Shown: piece after piece, positions 37,244 through 48,514 of the stretch
Layout: every line of letters starts with the position of its first letter
Numbering within the stretch: position 1 is the first letter of the stretch
NCBI GenBank assembly: GCA_003439945.1
Contig: QVRM01007076.1
Location: 155,001-219,000, forward strand
Direction: 5' to 3'
DNA length: 64,000 nucleotides
DNA from: Dermanyssus gallinae
Taxonomy: Eukaryota > Arthropoda > Arachnida > Mesostigmata > Dermanyssidae
Notes under the pieces: generated by a model
The model's database searches: none
Told to the model about the DNA's origin: nothing
Seen by the model: the letters and a program-made list of their open reading frames with translations, nothing else
Program-made: the position numbers and the translations under genes

Positions 37244-37513
37244 TATAATGGCTTTTAGACATAACAAAGATATACGAGTCGCAGACTAAAATATACAGTC
37301 ACTAGAGGCTTTCAAATGCTAAATATGAATATATAGTTTCATATCCTTAGCGATTATATGCATATAATTGTGCTTATTCGATTGCTGATATCCTATTGCT
37401 TGATGTCAGAACAATATTTTGTTTGACCACACGTTTCGACTTGGGCGTCCTAGATTGCACTGTTCAGCGTAGTAGGCAGCAACGTAGACATGCGTTCGTT
37501 TTAGCTAAAACGC

Positions 37514-38905
37514 CTATCCTGAAACATTTTTATCCTCAACAAGCATTATTGTCTCTCTGGCCGGGCCAACGGACTGGCTAACTGGATTAAACGCGATTGC
37601 CGAGTTAAGCCTGCGGTGGGCGAGCGCGATGAGTTCCTCGGTCGACTTCGAGCATCGGCTGAACCGCTGTTGACAGACCTGTCGCGAGCGCGTGGTGCGG
37701 CCCAGCATCGAGGCCTTCTTGTGCTCGACCCACGGCGCGCTTGCGTCCGCGTCATCGAGCGCCATCATGAACGAATTGATATCAACTCCCTGTACGCCCG
37801 TTAGCGACGGGTCGACGCCCACCTCGCAAAGAACACGAAGCACGCAGCCGTCCCTGTCGAGTGCGCCGATGAAGCTGAAGATCTCCTTGAGGACGGGGCC
37901 TCCAATGGTTTCGGCAACGTCACGACGGCGTCTGTGGGCGGACCCGAGAGCGACATGGCTGTTGTCGACGGCTACACGGCGTCTGAGCACGGGGAGAAGC
38001 TTGATCAACCTGCCGTGACCAAGGAAGGCGCTGGCCGGAATCATCATGGGATGAACGAGCTTGCTCTTGGCCGCCAGGGCCGTCGAGCCGACTAATCCGG
38101 CCGTGGCGCCGGCCGTCGCGCCGCCAATCGCGCCTACCTTGATAGCACCCAGCTTGACAGGCATCTTTAGGAGCGCTGCCTTCGCCGCACCAGCCGTGGC
38201 GAGCGCAGCTTTACCCGCGCCCACCTTCAGGGCGGCCAGCTTAAAAGGCGCCTTAACGAGTGCGAGTTTTGCCGCACCCGCCGTGGCGAGCGCAACCTTG
38301 CCCGCGCCCACCTTCACGGCGGCCAGCTTCAGAGGCGCCTTAATGAGCGCCAGCTTTGCTGCGCCAGCCGTGGCAAGAGCAACCTTGCCAGCGCCCACCT
38401 TCAGGGCGGCCAGCTTCAGGGGCGCCTTAATGAGCGCCAGCTTTACCGCACCAGCCTTGACGAGCGCGAGTTTACCTACGCCCACCTTCAGAGCGGCCAG
38501 CTTCAGAGGCGCCTTAATGAGCGCTAGCTTTGCTGCACCTGCGGCGACGAGCGCTGCTTTACCCAGCCCGATCTTGGTCTTGACGAGGGCGACTGCGCCC
38601 AGCCCGAGCTTGGCCTTAATGAGCGCGGCTTTACCCAGGCCCAGACCGATCGGCGCCGCCAGAAGCTTTAGTTTGATCAGGCCGAGCGTCTTAAGGCCGA
38701 GAAGCATTGGCACGGCGAGCTTGAGTGGGGCCACGATGGCCAGCGGCAGCAGGAGTGCAGCGGGGATCGCCGAACCCACTATCTTGGCCAGACCTGCGCC
38801 GACAAGTGCGGTGCCCTTGGTTGCGCCGAGCAGCGCCAACGGGTGCGCTTCGGCGACGGCCAGAAACGTCCCGCACAGTACCACGACGGCGACCAAAAGA
38901 CGCAT
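37514..38905 (-). CDS. Secreted A/L/K-repeat protein with four-cysteine domain (paralog 1)
   Basis: The ATG at 38905 gives about 463 residues. An N-terminal signal peptide (MRLLVAVVVLCGTFLAVAEA) is followed by an A/L/G/K-rich region. Its core is about five 29-residue repeats of the type KLALIKAPLKLAALKVGAGK + VALATAGAA. After a linker comes RRRRDVAE (codons at 37922-37933), a likely proprotein-convertase site. The C-terminal domain then has DGCVLRVLCEVGVDPSL, later CQQRFSRC, four cysteines in the spacing C-x5-C...C-x5-C. This resembles the arthropod DM4/DM12 family (C-V-L-R-x-x-C-E ... C), though I cannot confirm it without a profile search. A chain frame to 38926 exists, but a splice acceptor (CTTGCAG) sits directly before this ATG, so I place the start here. 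Probably a structural, extracellular protein; the function is unknown. Confidence 0.85.
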   Translation of the reverse strand: MRLLVAVVVLCGTFLAVAEAHPLALLGATKGTALVGAGLAKIVGSAIPAALLLPLAIVAPLKLAVPMLLGLKTLGLIKLKLLAAPIGLGLGKAALIKAKLGLGAVALVKTKIGLGKAALVAAGAAKLALIKAPLKLAALKVGVGKLALVKAGAVKLALIKAPLKLAALKVGAGKVALATAGAAKLALIKAPLKLAAVKVGAGKVALATAGAAKLALVKAPFKLAALKVGAGKAALATAGAAKAALLKMPVKLGAIKVGAIGGATAGATAGLVGSTALAAKSKLVHPMMIPASAFLGHGRLIKLLPVLRRRVAVDNSHVALGSAHRRRRDVAETIGGPVLKEIFSFIGALDRDGCVLRVLCEVGVDPSLTGVQGVDINSFMMALDDADASAPWVEHKKASMLGRTTRSRQVCQQRFSRCSKSTEELIALAHRRLNSAIAFNPVSQSVGPARETIMLVEDKNVSG

Positions 38906-39359
38906 CTGCAAGACAATCAACAACACGAAATTAGCCGTAGTGCTAACGATATCAGTCAGTCACCGAATGATGAAGACTGATATAAGAGGAAAGAACAGAA
39001 AGAAGAAGCGAAAAAGAATAGACAACCAAATTCGACTAGTTGCCGTTTGACACCGCAATGCTAGGTGCAAATTCAACCGCTACTTGATGTTTTGGTCAAC
39101 AACAATCGTACAAGTCGTACGATGTCGAACACATCGAATCACAGCGGTTTGAAAGACGCGTTCAATAGACGGATAGGACATTGAGCAACGAAAAAAGAGA
39201 GAAAGAGAGAGATTAAGTAAAAAAAAGAGCTAGAGAGCGAAACATAGACGGAGAACAGGTGCATGTCAAGTCCATGCAAGAACGTTGTGTTGATAGCTAC
39301 TGGCTGTAGCCGGCATGCAGTTCCAGCATGCAGACATAGATAGATAGATAGATACGCAC

Positions 39360-39455
39360 GTTTGCTAGTTGGAGAGCTCCACCGTTTGACCATCAGACAG
39401 ACAAAACTACAGTCAGACAGACAACTCGAATCCGCAGACAGACTCGAAGCGAGTG
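39360..39455 (-). promoter_or_regulatory. Noncoding first exon of paralog 1 (inferred)
   Basis: Inferred from comparison with paralog 2: both upstream regions carry the word AGCAAA(A/C)|GTGCGTA on the - strand, a consensus-like donor (exon end at 39360 here). A TATA-like box lies about 30 bases above the proposed start. The intron would be 38906-39359 and would end in the acceptor just before the ATG. Confidence 0.5.
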
Positions 39456-39484
39456 AGTGAGTGACTCAACAATCGGCGAGCAAG

Positions 39485-39496
39485 CCTTATGTACTG
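39485..39496 (-). promoter_or_regulatory. TATA-like box of paralog 1
   Basis: On the - strand CAGTACATAAGG inside a block (CGCCAGTAYATAAGGCT.GCTCG) also found upstream of paralog 2, where it reads CAGTATATAAGG. Conservation between the paralogs supports a core promoter. Confidence 0.55.
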
Positions 39497-41556
39497 GCGA
39501 GGACTGCGGCAGTTGCGTCGTCCCATCAGCAGGGTCGGGCAGAATCGGCAAGGGGATGCATTACATGATGATGATGATGATCACCACCATGGCCACCGTC
39601 GCCAGTGCGATTTACAGCACGGGGTGCTAGTTTCCAGCTATCCAGCTTAGTCCGGCGCCGGGGGGTTTACGGTGGGAGAACCCGGTCGGACTCGAGCACC
39701 CCACCACCACCACCCTGCCGCCCCCCTGTCGTCCAATGAGCGCGGCGGCGGCGGCGGTTCGTTCGGGACGCTTCCCTATCACTGCGGCACCCGCCTGTGC
39801 ACAGTCCGACGTCTCTCGCCCCCGTCTCCGGAGAAAGCGAGATTCCATGCTGTCATGCGGCCGATGTCACCATGCGGTACTAGGTATGAGCGAAGCTTTG
39901 TGTGCATGATTCAGCATGATTGGGAATTTTTGGCCACGTCATCTTTGTTGCTGGTTCTCTCTAGTACTGTGCAAGATTTAGTCAGCAATGTCATGCAATG
40001 ATTATGCATGATGCATAGTTGCAACGCAGTAAGCTGCATTTTTGGCGCGCACTCGATTACTGCTAAATCGGTGATTGCTGTCGCTGGACGTGCAGTATCC
40101 ACTTTTGTGAAGGCCAGTACATGTACGCTGTCGGTGCACTTACTGGCGCACAGTAGTCTTGATAAATGATTAAAACAGTAGCTTTTTATGCAGATACATA
40201 GATCGCATCCGTGGGATGTAATCTTCGTACATACAAATGCGCGGTTTCTTTCAATGGCGGTCGTCCATCGCTATGTTCTTGATTGTCAGGTTGGTCGGTA
40301 AACTAACTAAAAAGAAATGCTAGACTAACTAAAATACTTTGTTCTCTAGCGCAATTCGCCTATAGTGTGTCGAATAGATCGACTCATTTGAGTTGCACTG
40401 AAAAAGTGGTTGTACAATGCGTTTGCGCCGCCGGCCAGTCCGCATGCATTTTTCTTTATCCAAACAGGTTAGAAAATGTTGGTTTAAATCGTTGTCGTTC
40501 GACTTGATAAGGTCGTAATGAACTACCGAGTAATGTCGTAATCTCAACTCTATCTAGTGTAAGGTTGAGCACTTTTTTCAAATGCTTCATGTGGACGGAT
40601 ATTTTAGGTTGAATACTTTAAACTCATAGTCCGGTTTATATTGCCATGCGCATCATGTGGCTAATAGCGCCCGTAACGTTCTATTGAATATGCATTACCT
40701 AGCTGTTTTTTTATTTGTTGGTATGTACCGTAAGAATCATCAAAAGATAAATGATCGTTCTGTTCTTTGAATTTCTAAAATCTTAGTAACTGTCTGTTGC
40801 CGGTAATGATCACCAACGCACACGGCAAATTAAAGGCGTTCTCCAATATTTTGTAGAAGTTTAACTATTATTAGCCCGGTGCTCCGTTGATTATCTTTGG
40901 GTGCACAATCTCTGATCCGTACAGCAATTGTCACGCCTCTTTGAGCTTACCTCTAATTGTACATTTATTGCCTGCCTATGGTATGTTCCTGTGGAAAAAA
41001 GTTCTATATTTGTTGGGCTAGTTAAATTGATCAATTCGAAATTTTTCAATTTCACATTGTTCAAATTTATTTTGCCTACAAGCTAGAATGAAATATTTCA
41101 AAAGCTTCAACGTTCCATAAAATACATGCACAATGTATCTGATGCTCCGCCTTGGTTACTCATGGTAGGGTCCAAATCGAGTTTCTTCGTGTCATTCTGC
41201 TGCTTTGTTCCGGTGCTCACTGGTTGCACGTTGTTGCCGCTGGTCAGCTAGTTGCTGATTTTGCTTCTTAGCTAGTGTTCGAATTGTTTGCCAATGTTTG
41301 AAGTTAGTTCGGCCGCGTAAATGCAGGTTGTTTCGATCCGTATGCATATGAAACTATCCTTGACACATTTATCCAGAAGCAGGGTTAGTACTAGGAGGCA
41401 TATTTGTTTGGGGATCTCTGTGCGTGTGTGGATGTGCTGCCTGCAACTGCTTCAGATAGTTCTCTTGTGGACCTATTGAAACTGTTCTCCACATGTTGCG
41501 TCATGGTCTCTTGATGGGCTTCAACGTCTTCACCAAGGCGCAACAGCAGCAGCAGT
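39497..41556. other. Intergenic, nothing recognised
   Basis: A GC-rich start (39.6-39.85 kb) with a CGG run, then AT-rich sequence. No supported gene. Confidence 0.5.
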
Positions 41557-41640
41557 GTAAGTGATGCGGTGGCTCGTAGCGTCTGTACCTTAGTGATACC
41601 GCGCCGAGGTGCGTTCGGGTCTCACTATGTCGATGCTAGC
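41557..41640 (+). mobile_element. Possible tRNA-derived SINE head
   Basis: GATGCGGTGGCTCGTAGCGTC followed about 45 bases later by GCGTTCGGGTCTCAC resembles an A box / B box pair. It is different from the SINE at 4.7 kb. No target-site duplication was identified. Confidence 0.3.
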
Positions 41641-42204
41641 ATGTCGGACTCACGCCAGCCGCACAAACCGTAACCTTAAAGTCGAGCCGAGACTTTCGTG
41701 TTTTCGATTTATAGCTACGCAACCACACTAGAGCGCAAACACTAGGGAGGCCAGCCTTCTCAGCTTGGTGGCTGCTTCCAGGGGGTTTGGTGTCGTCATG
41801 GTGCATGTACGTATGCTTGCAGATAGTTTATAGATTATAAACCATGCTGTGCTTAGGTCCACATGTCAGCCATAGGGACTATTGGGAAAACTCTAGATAT
41901 CTCAGCAGGTCCGCTTATGGTGCCGCTCTAAGAGCCCCTAATAGAAAAGGGTGATTTGTGCGTCGGGTAGGTATTCACGTCAAGCGAATCGTAAATCCAT
42001 CAATTCATAGCCAGTTACAACAACATGTCTAATAAACTAGGTTTTGAGTCGTGTCGTGTTTGATCACGTTGAACCGCACCTTGCAGTAATCGACAAGTGG
42101 GGGCGGGATTGGGGAGATTCGCCAACATATGCAGCATGCTCGCCTGGCGTACTTTTGTTGGAAAAGAAACGGATGTTTATTCCGAAATATGATTTGAGTC
42201 CCCC

Positions 42205-42366
42205 CCTTAATGCAAGATTTAACGTTCTCAAGACTGCTTTTCGCACTGCTTCATAGAAGACTTCCCATAAATACAAATGTGCATCGGTAGGGCTCGAACC
42301 CGCGCGTTTATGTTTCTCCTCCGGTAGCGAGGCGCAGGCGAATGCACCACGCCACCGGACTCGACA
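42205..42366 (-). mobile_element. tRNA-derived SINE, second copy
   Basis: On the - strand it reads GTCCGGTGGCGTGGTG...GCGCGGGTTCGAGCCC, then CATTTGTATTTATGGG and CTATGAAGCAG, the same head and body as the copy at 4675-4854. The 3' end is diverged and I could not define a target-site duplication. Confidence 0.75.
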
Positions 42367-43138
42367 CCCCGCCGTCGCCCTGTCAGCAGGCAACACTCCC
42401 AGGAAGACTGCCCGCCACCTGTATCAGCTGCACGATCTCGTATTTACGGAAAGACCCTACTCCACAGCTGTTACTCCCGGCTTCCAAACTGATCCACGAA
42501 GGAAAATTCGTACGAGTCACAGATCGGACCCTCTGAACACGGACACCTTTTGTAAGGCATTGCCGAAACAAAACGAGAAAAACTCCCAAAACAAAGAACA
42601 AAATGTTGGTCTGTCTCGGGTGGACCAGCAGCGTCATCTGTCGCTCTACACACCAGTTAATTTCTGTTATTTGACGAGCAATACACGCGGCGCAATATGT
42701 CAGCTAAATATTCTACCCTCTCCGTCACGTCTGCCCTTCTAGCTACTACTTTTAAGTCTCAATCGGCATAACGATACTATAGCATGCCGCCTGCCCAACG
42801 GCTTCTATACTTTGCTTGACGATCAATCAACTTCGTTGCGCTCATAACGATGCAATCAATATATACCTCCCAATCGAAACTTCTTGCAAAGCGTGCGTCT
42901 ACTGCAGTTGTGACTGCCATATAGCACCTCGACTCGTCAAGTATTCAAGCAGAATGTCACGCGCTTATTCATTATTAAACTTTCCAAAGGAGATACCTCT
43001 GGTTGCGCCAAACGTATGGATTCTACAGCCTCTCTAATACCCGCCCCTAACTGATTGAGAAACCTTCGGGAGAAACACCCTTCAGCTTCTAGAGAGAGAG
43101 AGAGTAGGTCGTTGTTGCTGGTGCGTTCAAAATTTACC

Positions 43139-43910
43139 TCACGGCAGTTCTAAGCCTCAGGAGATCTAGAATAGCCGACCTTGACAAACTGCCTCTAATC
43201 TCTATCACGTCCAAGGACGACATTCAGGTGGCCGTAAGGAGCTTCTCGTTAACACCTTCTGCTACCTTAGGGTTAACTTTTTGATGAAGGGCACAACCTT
43301 CGGACAACACATCGCCGAACGAACCAGGAAAAGTCTAGACACGATGTCCACAATTGAAAAGCCTTAACAATTATCTCTGAGCACGCTAAAAGCACCTTTT
43401 GACTTGAAAGTGACTTCGGTGGCGGCCTAGGGCATTCAGATCATATGGGAGCATCTCAATCTTTCACAGCTAGATAAACTAGATAAGGTAAAGCCCACGT
43501 TTTTCAAGCTAGCCATTGGGTTGCCACGGAATGCGAAAAACCGTTTAGTTTACTTTATGACTCCTACTCAAACGCTTGTGGAATCTCTAGTTACTAGATT
43601 CCGTCTCACAGAAACCCCTGCTCTTCTTCAGTTCAGAGAAAACTTCATAAAGAAAGTTCGAGCAGTTCCTGAAAGCTTTTTCAAATCGCCAGCAACAGTG
43701 ACGCAGAACTGGCAGATACCACTACAACCCAACCGACATCTTGTGACCGGTTATTCATTTTACGGATTTCCCCAAAAACTCTGCCATCGAAGAGACTTCC
43801 AATCCTCACGTGTGTGTCGTTTATGCAACCAGCCATGTCCCATCTACCATCTCGATAGCTGTCAGAGGGCCATTTCGCTTACACAGTTAGCTCGATGATA
43901 TTTTATTACT
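43139..43910 (+). pseudogene. LINE family A remnant (copy A)
   Basis: The + strand frame 43521-43898 reads LPRNAKNRLVYFMTPTQT..., ...VTGYSFYGFPQKLC..., ...CRLCNQPCPIYHLDSCQRAI, matching the C-terminal part of the LINE at 2.87-3.92 kb (HRTSRNRLVYLLASTP; CNLCGKICDLYHLQQCTKAI). Upstream sequence (43139-43520) is RT debris with stops. Confidence 0.7.
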
Positions 43911-43992
43911 TACTTATAAACATGTGTATTATTACAATGATATATATACATACCATACGTATGATATAATAAATAAATTATGATGATGATGT

Positions 43993-44007
43993 TTATTATT
44001 ATTATTA
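43993..44007. repeat. (TTA)n tract
   Basis: Tail of the - strand LINE fragment 44008-44681. The matching tract in copy B is 46975-46992. Confidence 0.9.
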
Positions 44008-44681
44008 GGTGTGAATGTACATCCTTGTTAGGTCATGGTTTCCTTCCATTGACGCGGTATTTCCACTGCAAACTGCCAATGAAAACCGCTGTCTCAGAAA
44101 CTCGCCGTCGCGTGTATTTCCGGTGCTTGCTTGTATTGATGCTTTGCTTGTATCATTTGGTGCAAACAGGACGAACCGGCTGTGCAGGACACTGTCGCAT
44201 CCCAAACCAGGTATTTGTGTATTTCGCACGGCGGTATGGTGACACCGTCGGGCCGTTTATCGTCATAAAGTCGCAGTGTGGCTTCCAGCGTGCTAGGTAT
44301 TCCCGCCTTTCAGAAAGCTCTTTGAATTACGGCGTTTATTTCGATGTGCCTAGAAGCCCGGCCTTAGCTTTTGATGCAGCTCAATGGGTGGAGGCCATCC
44401 TTCCCAACTGGTCTTCGACAGGCCTTGCAAATGTGTGGTTCGCGTATCAGCCCACCGATTCTGAGAACCAACACCATGCGGAATGAGATGTCGTTCAGCA
44501 TAGTGCCGAGCTGCGGTGACGGGAGAGCCCTGATAGATCCGCCACTGAAGGTGTCTCGTGCGGCCAAGAAGACCGCTTTCTCTATGGGCAAATCAAGGCT
44601 TTCGATGATCTCACAGACTATGACTTTGCGTCTGTAGTTGTCGAGCACACTCTGCGTTGTGTGTTTTTCCAATGACCTGGC
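44008..44681 (-). mobile_element. TAA-tailed LINE fragment in copy A
   Basis: The - strand encodes ...AVFLAARDTFSGGSIRALPS, PQLGTML, then CKACRRPVGKDGLHPLSC (C-x2-C...H-x4-C knuckle), and a frame ending GEFLRQRFSLAVCSGNTASM near the tail. 5'-truncated: the right end stops at a (TTA)n run (44682-44705). The same copy in the second tandem unit is 46993-47633. Confidence 0.75.
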
Positions 44682-44705
44682 TATTATTATTATTATTGTT
44701 ATTAG

Positions 44706-45057
44706 AGAGAGATTGAAACGCTTTATTCAAGGTAGAAAGAAACAATATACATTCGCATATATGCATGTATGTCATGTGATCAATATGTAGTTATAATCTG
44801 CAAGTAGTGCAGTGTGTTGGCGGCCCCTAACACTCATGAATATGCCTAGAGATCCTCCATGGGTATAGATCGCTGATGCAGCGCTTCCGTGCGATGAACA
44901 CAGGAACCATGTTGCTAGCCTGACGCGTTGTCGTTAGCCTTTCAACGAACATTTTGTTGAATAGACGCGGGTTCTGTCTCAGCTGGAGCAGCATTCTTTG
45001 ATCAAGCTTCTTAATCACGTCAATTGTGTGGGGAACGTCGACATGGCACCGGTCAAC
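44706..45057 (-). mobile_element. Different LINE 3' end (copy A)
   Basis: On the - strand it encodes ...IKKLDQRMLLQLRQNPRLFN...RRISRHIHEC then stop. The 3' end reads TTGAATAAAGCGTTTCAATC and CTCTCTC, with an AATAAA, then a (TAA)n tract. It has no motif I recognise and looks like another element family with the same kind of tail. Counterpart: 47651-47993. Confidence 0.55.
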
Positions 45058-45118
45058 ATTATGATTATGATTATGATTATGATTATGATTATTATTATTA
45101 TTATTATTGTTTATTCGT
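45058..45118. repeat. (ATGATT)n then (ATT)n tract
   Basis: Imperfect ATGATT units followed by pure ATT. Tail of the LINE fragment to its right. Confidence 0.9.
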
Positions 45119-45640
45119 AATTGTGTTATCAGAGTACAGTTGTGAGGTTCGAACGTGTCGCGTCGATTCAAGAAGGTGCTATTTAGCTGCTCATCCCATG
45201 GCGCTGACCATAAAAGCGGCATTGCCTCTACACAGTGCGAGAGGCAAAAGCTGCCTCAGATATTCGCCTTCGCGCTGGTCCCCCGTTGCTGCTACCATTC
45301 TTCTGGCCAAATCCCGAATGAATTTTGCTGTTCCACTGCTGATGGGTCCTAATGTTTCCATAGCCACCGGTACAAAGTGAAGACTGCCCGTAACCTGTAT
45401 CCGCTGCAGGATCTCGTATTTACGGAAAGACCCTACTCCACAGCTGTTACTCCCGGCTTCCAAACTGATCCACGCAGGAAAATTCGCACGAGTCACAGAT
45501 CGGACCCTCTGGACGACACCTTTTGTAAGGCATTGCCGAAACCAAACGAGAAAAACTCCCAAAACAATGAACAAAATGTTGGTCTGTCTCGGGTGGACCA
45601 GCAGCGTCATCTGTCGCTCTACACACCAGTTAATATATGT
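45119..45640 (-). mobile_element. TAA-tailed LINE 3' end
   Basis: The - strand frame reads FRKYEILQRIQVTGSLHFVP, VAMETLGPISSGTAKF, then EGEYLRQLLPLALCRGNAAF and stop, the family's C-terminus. Its 3' end contains ACAGTTGTGAGGTTCGAACG. The part right of 45378 also occurs at 42400-42650 and belongs to the tandem repeat. Confidence 0.7.
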
Positions 45641-46114
45641 TATTTGACAAGCAATACACGCGGCACAATATGTCAGCTAAATATTCTACCATCTCCGTCA
45701 TGTCTGCTCTTCTAGCTACTACTTTTACGCCTCAATAGGCATAACGATGCTATAGCCTGCCGCCTGCCCAACGGCTTCTATACTTTGCTTGATGATCAAT
45801 CAACTTCGTTGCGCTCATAACGATGCAATCAATATATACCTCCCAATAGAAACTTCTTGCAAAGCGTGCGTCTACTGCAGTTGTGACTGCCATATCGCAC
45901 CTCGACTCGTCAAGTATTCAAGCAGAATGTCACGCGCTTATTCATTATTAAACTTTCCAAAGGAGATACCTCTGGTTCCGCCAAACGTATGGATTCTACA
46001 GCCTCTCTAATACCCGCCCCTAACTGATTGAGAAACCTTCGGGAGAAACACCCTTCAGCTTCTAGAGAGAGAGAGAGAGAGTAGGTCGTTGTTCTAGACT
46101 CCTCCGTCCCCCTG

Positions 46115-46857
46115 GTGCGTTCAAAATTTACCTCACGGCAGTTCTAAGCCTCAAGAGATCTAGAATAGCCGACCTTGACAAACTGCTTCTAATCTCTATC
46201 ACGTCCAAGGACGACATTCAGGTGGCCGTAAGGAGCTTCTCGTTAACACCTTCTGCTACCTTAGGGTTAACTTTTTGATGAAGGGCACAACCTTCGGACA
46301 ACGCATCGTCGAACGGACCAGGAAAAGTCTAAACACGGTGTTCACAATTAAAAAGCCTTAACAATTATCTCTGAGCACGCTAAAAGCACCTTTTGACTTG
46401 AAAGTGACTTCGGTGGCGGCCTACGGCATCCAGATCATATGGGAGCATCTCAGTCTTTCACAGCTAGATAAACTAGATAAGGTAAAGCCCACGTTTCAAA
46501 GGTAGCCATTGGGTTACTACGGAATGCGGGAAACCGTTTAGTTTACTTTATGACTCCTACTCAAACGCTTGTAGAAGATCTAGTTACTAGATTCCGTCTC
46601 ACAGAAACCCCTGCTCTTCTTCAGTTCAGAGAAAACTTCATAAAGAAAGTTCGAGCAGTTCCCGAAAGCTTTTTCAAATTGCCAGCAACAGTCACGCAGA
46701 ACTGGCAGATACCACTACAACCCAACCGACATCTTGAAAACTCTGCCATCGAAGAGACTTCCAATCTTCACGTGTGTGTCGTTTATGCAACCAGCCGTGT
46801 CCCATCTACCATCTCGATAGCTGTCAGAGGGCGATTTCGCTTATACAGTTAGCTCGA
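46115..46857 (+). pseudogene. LINE family A remnant (copy B)
   Basis: Counterpart of 43139-43910 in the second tandem copy. It lost about 30 bases in the VTGYSFYGF region, which shifts its frame before the cysteine knuckle. Confidence 0.7.
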
Positions 46858-46901
46858 TGATATTTTATTACTTACTTATAAACATGTGTTTAATCACAAT
46901 G

Positions 46902-46940
<39 letters not shown>

Positions 46941-46992
46941 CCATACATATGATGTAATAAATAAATGATGATGTTTATTATTATTTTTATTA

Positions 46993-47633
46993 GGTGTGAA
47001 TGTACATCCTTGTTAGGTCATGGTTCCCTTCCATTGACGCGGCATTTCCACTGCAAACTGCCAATGAAAACCGCTGTCTTGCTTGTATTGATGCTTTGCT
47101 TGTATAATTTGGTGCAAACAGGACGAACCGGCTGTGCAGGACACTGTCGCATCCCAAACCAGGAATTTGTGTATTTCGCACGGCGGTATGGTGACACCGT
47201 CGGGCCGTTTATCGTCATAAAGTCGCAGTGTGGCTTCCAGCGTGCTAGGTATTCCCGCCTTTCAGAAAGCTCTTTGAATTACGGCGTTTATTTCGATGTG
47301 CCTAGACGCCCGGCCTTGGCTTTTGATGCAGCTCAATGGGTGGAGGCCATCCTTCCCAACTGGTCTTCCACAGGCCTTGCAAATGTGTGGTTCGCGTGTC
47401 AGCCCAACGATTCTGAAAACCAACACCATGCGGAATGAGATGTCGTTCAGCATAGTGCCGAGCTGCGGTGACGGGAGCGCCCTGATAGATCCGCCACTGA
47501 AGGTGTCTCGTGCGGCCAAGAAGACCGCTTTTTCTATGGGCAAATCAAGGCTTTCGATGATCTCACAGACTATGACTTTGCGTCTGTAGTTGTCGAGCAT
47601 ACTCTGCGTTGTGTGTTTTTCCAATGACCTGGC
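46993..47633 (-). mobile_element. TAA-tailed LINE fragment in copy B
   Basis: As 44008-44681, with about 33 bases deleted near the C-terminus. Right boundary is a (TTA)n run (47634-47650). Confidence 0.75.
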
Positions 47634-47650
47634 TATTATTAATATTATTA

Positions 47651-47993
47651 GAGAGAGATTGGAACGCTTTATTCAAGGTAGAAAGAAAAAATATACATTC
47701 GCATATATGCATGTATGTCATGTGATCAATATGTAGTTATAATCTGCAAGTAGTGCAGGGTGTTGGCGGCCCCTAACACTCATGAAAATGCCTAGAGATC
47801 CTCCATGGGTATAGATCGCTGATGTAGCGCTTCCGTGCGGTAAACATAGGAACCATGTTGCTAGCCTGACGCGTTGTCGTTAGCCTTTCAACGAACATTT
47901 TGTTGAATAGACGCGGGTTCTGTCTCAGCTGGAGCAGCATTCTTTGATCAAGCTTCTTAATCACGTCAATTGTGTGGGGAACGTCGACATGGC
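47651..47993 (-). mobile_element. Different LINE 3' end (copy B)
   Basis: As 44706-45057. Its right end abuts the (TTA)n tract 47994-48017. Confidence 0.55.
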
Positions 47994-48514
47994 ATTATTA
48001 TTATTATTATTATTATTTTTTACATGTTAAATAATATTATAGTTGTGAGGTCTGAACGTATTATTGCAAATTCTTTAAATAATTATTTCACTCCATGGCG
48101 CCTAAAATAGATGCCGCGTGTCCTCTGCAAACGGCCAAAAACAACGCTTGCCTCAAGAATTGACCCTCTCTTCGGTCGCTTGTGACCTCCTAAATTCGCT
48201 TACTCAAATCTTTGAGAAATGCTTCGGTTCCCTTGCTGATTGGTCCTAGCGTCTCCATGGCAATAGGCACGAAAGTATATCTTGTTTACAGTCCAGTGTA
48301 TTTAACGCGTTTTCTGGCTTCCGCATGCTTTGCCACCCACCCCGGCTCAACTGAGCTGTGGTGTAAATAGGAAACCGCGGTGGTGCACGAAACCGTTGCA
48401 TCCCAAGCAAGGGACTTCCCATGAGACCATAATGCAATGGTCACCCCATCAGGTCTTTCTTCGCCAGCGGACACTAAACCTCTCGGTTCAAGTGTAGATG
48501 GTATACCGGCTTTC

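Larger units (their letters stand above)
42400..45047. repeat. 2.6-kb tandem repeat, copy A
   Basis: Matches 45378-47993 almost base for base over about 2.65 kb (start word CTGTATC.GCTGCA.GATCTCG; end word GTCGACATGGCA). Copy A has about 33 bases (around 44097) and about 30 bases (around 43743) that copy B lacks. It contains old LINE pieces: family A C-terminus on + (43521-43898) and two - strand tail fragments. Confidence 0.93.
45378..47993. repeat. 2.6-kb tandem repeat, copy B
   Basis: Second copy of the segment at 42400-45047. Differences from A: two deletions, a longer AG run near 46065-46080, and an AT expansion at 46906-46936. At its end, GTCGACATGGCA is followed here by (TTA)n and not by the ATGATT run seen after copy A. 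Confidence 0.93.

Noticed and set aside
38061..39050. 329-codon open frame on the + strand, opposite paralog 1
   Set aside because: It is antisense to the 87-base repeats of a gene with signal peptide and conserved cysteines. Its A/S/P-rich translation is the mirror of the repeat. The same happens at 55497-56366 opposite paralog 2.
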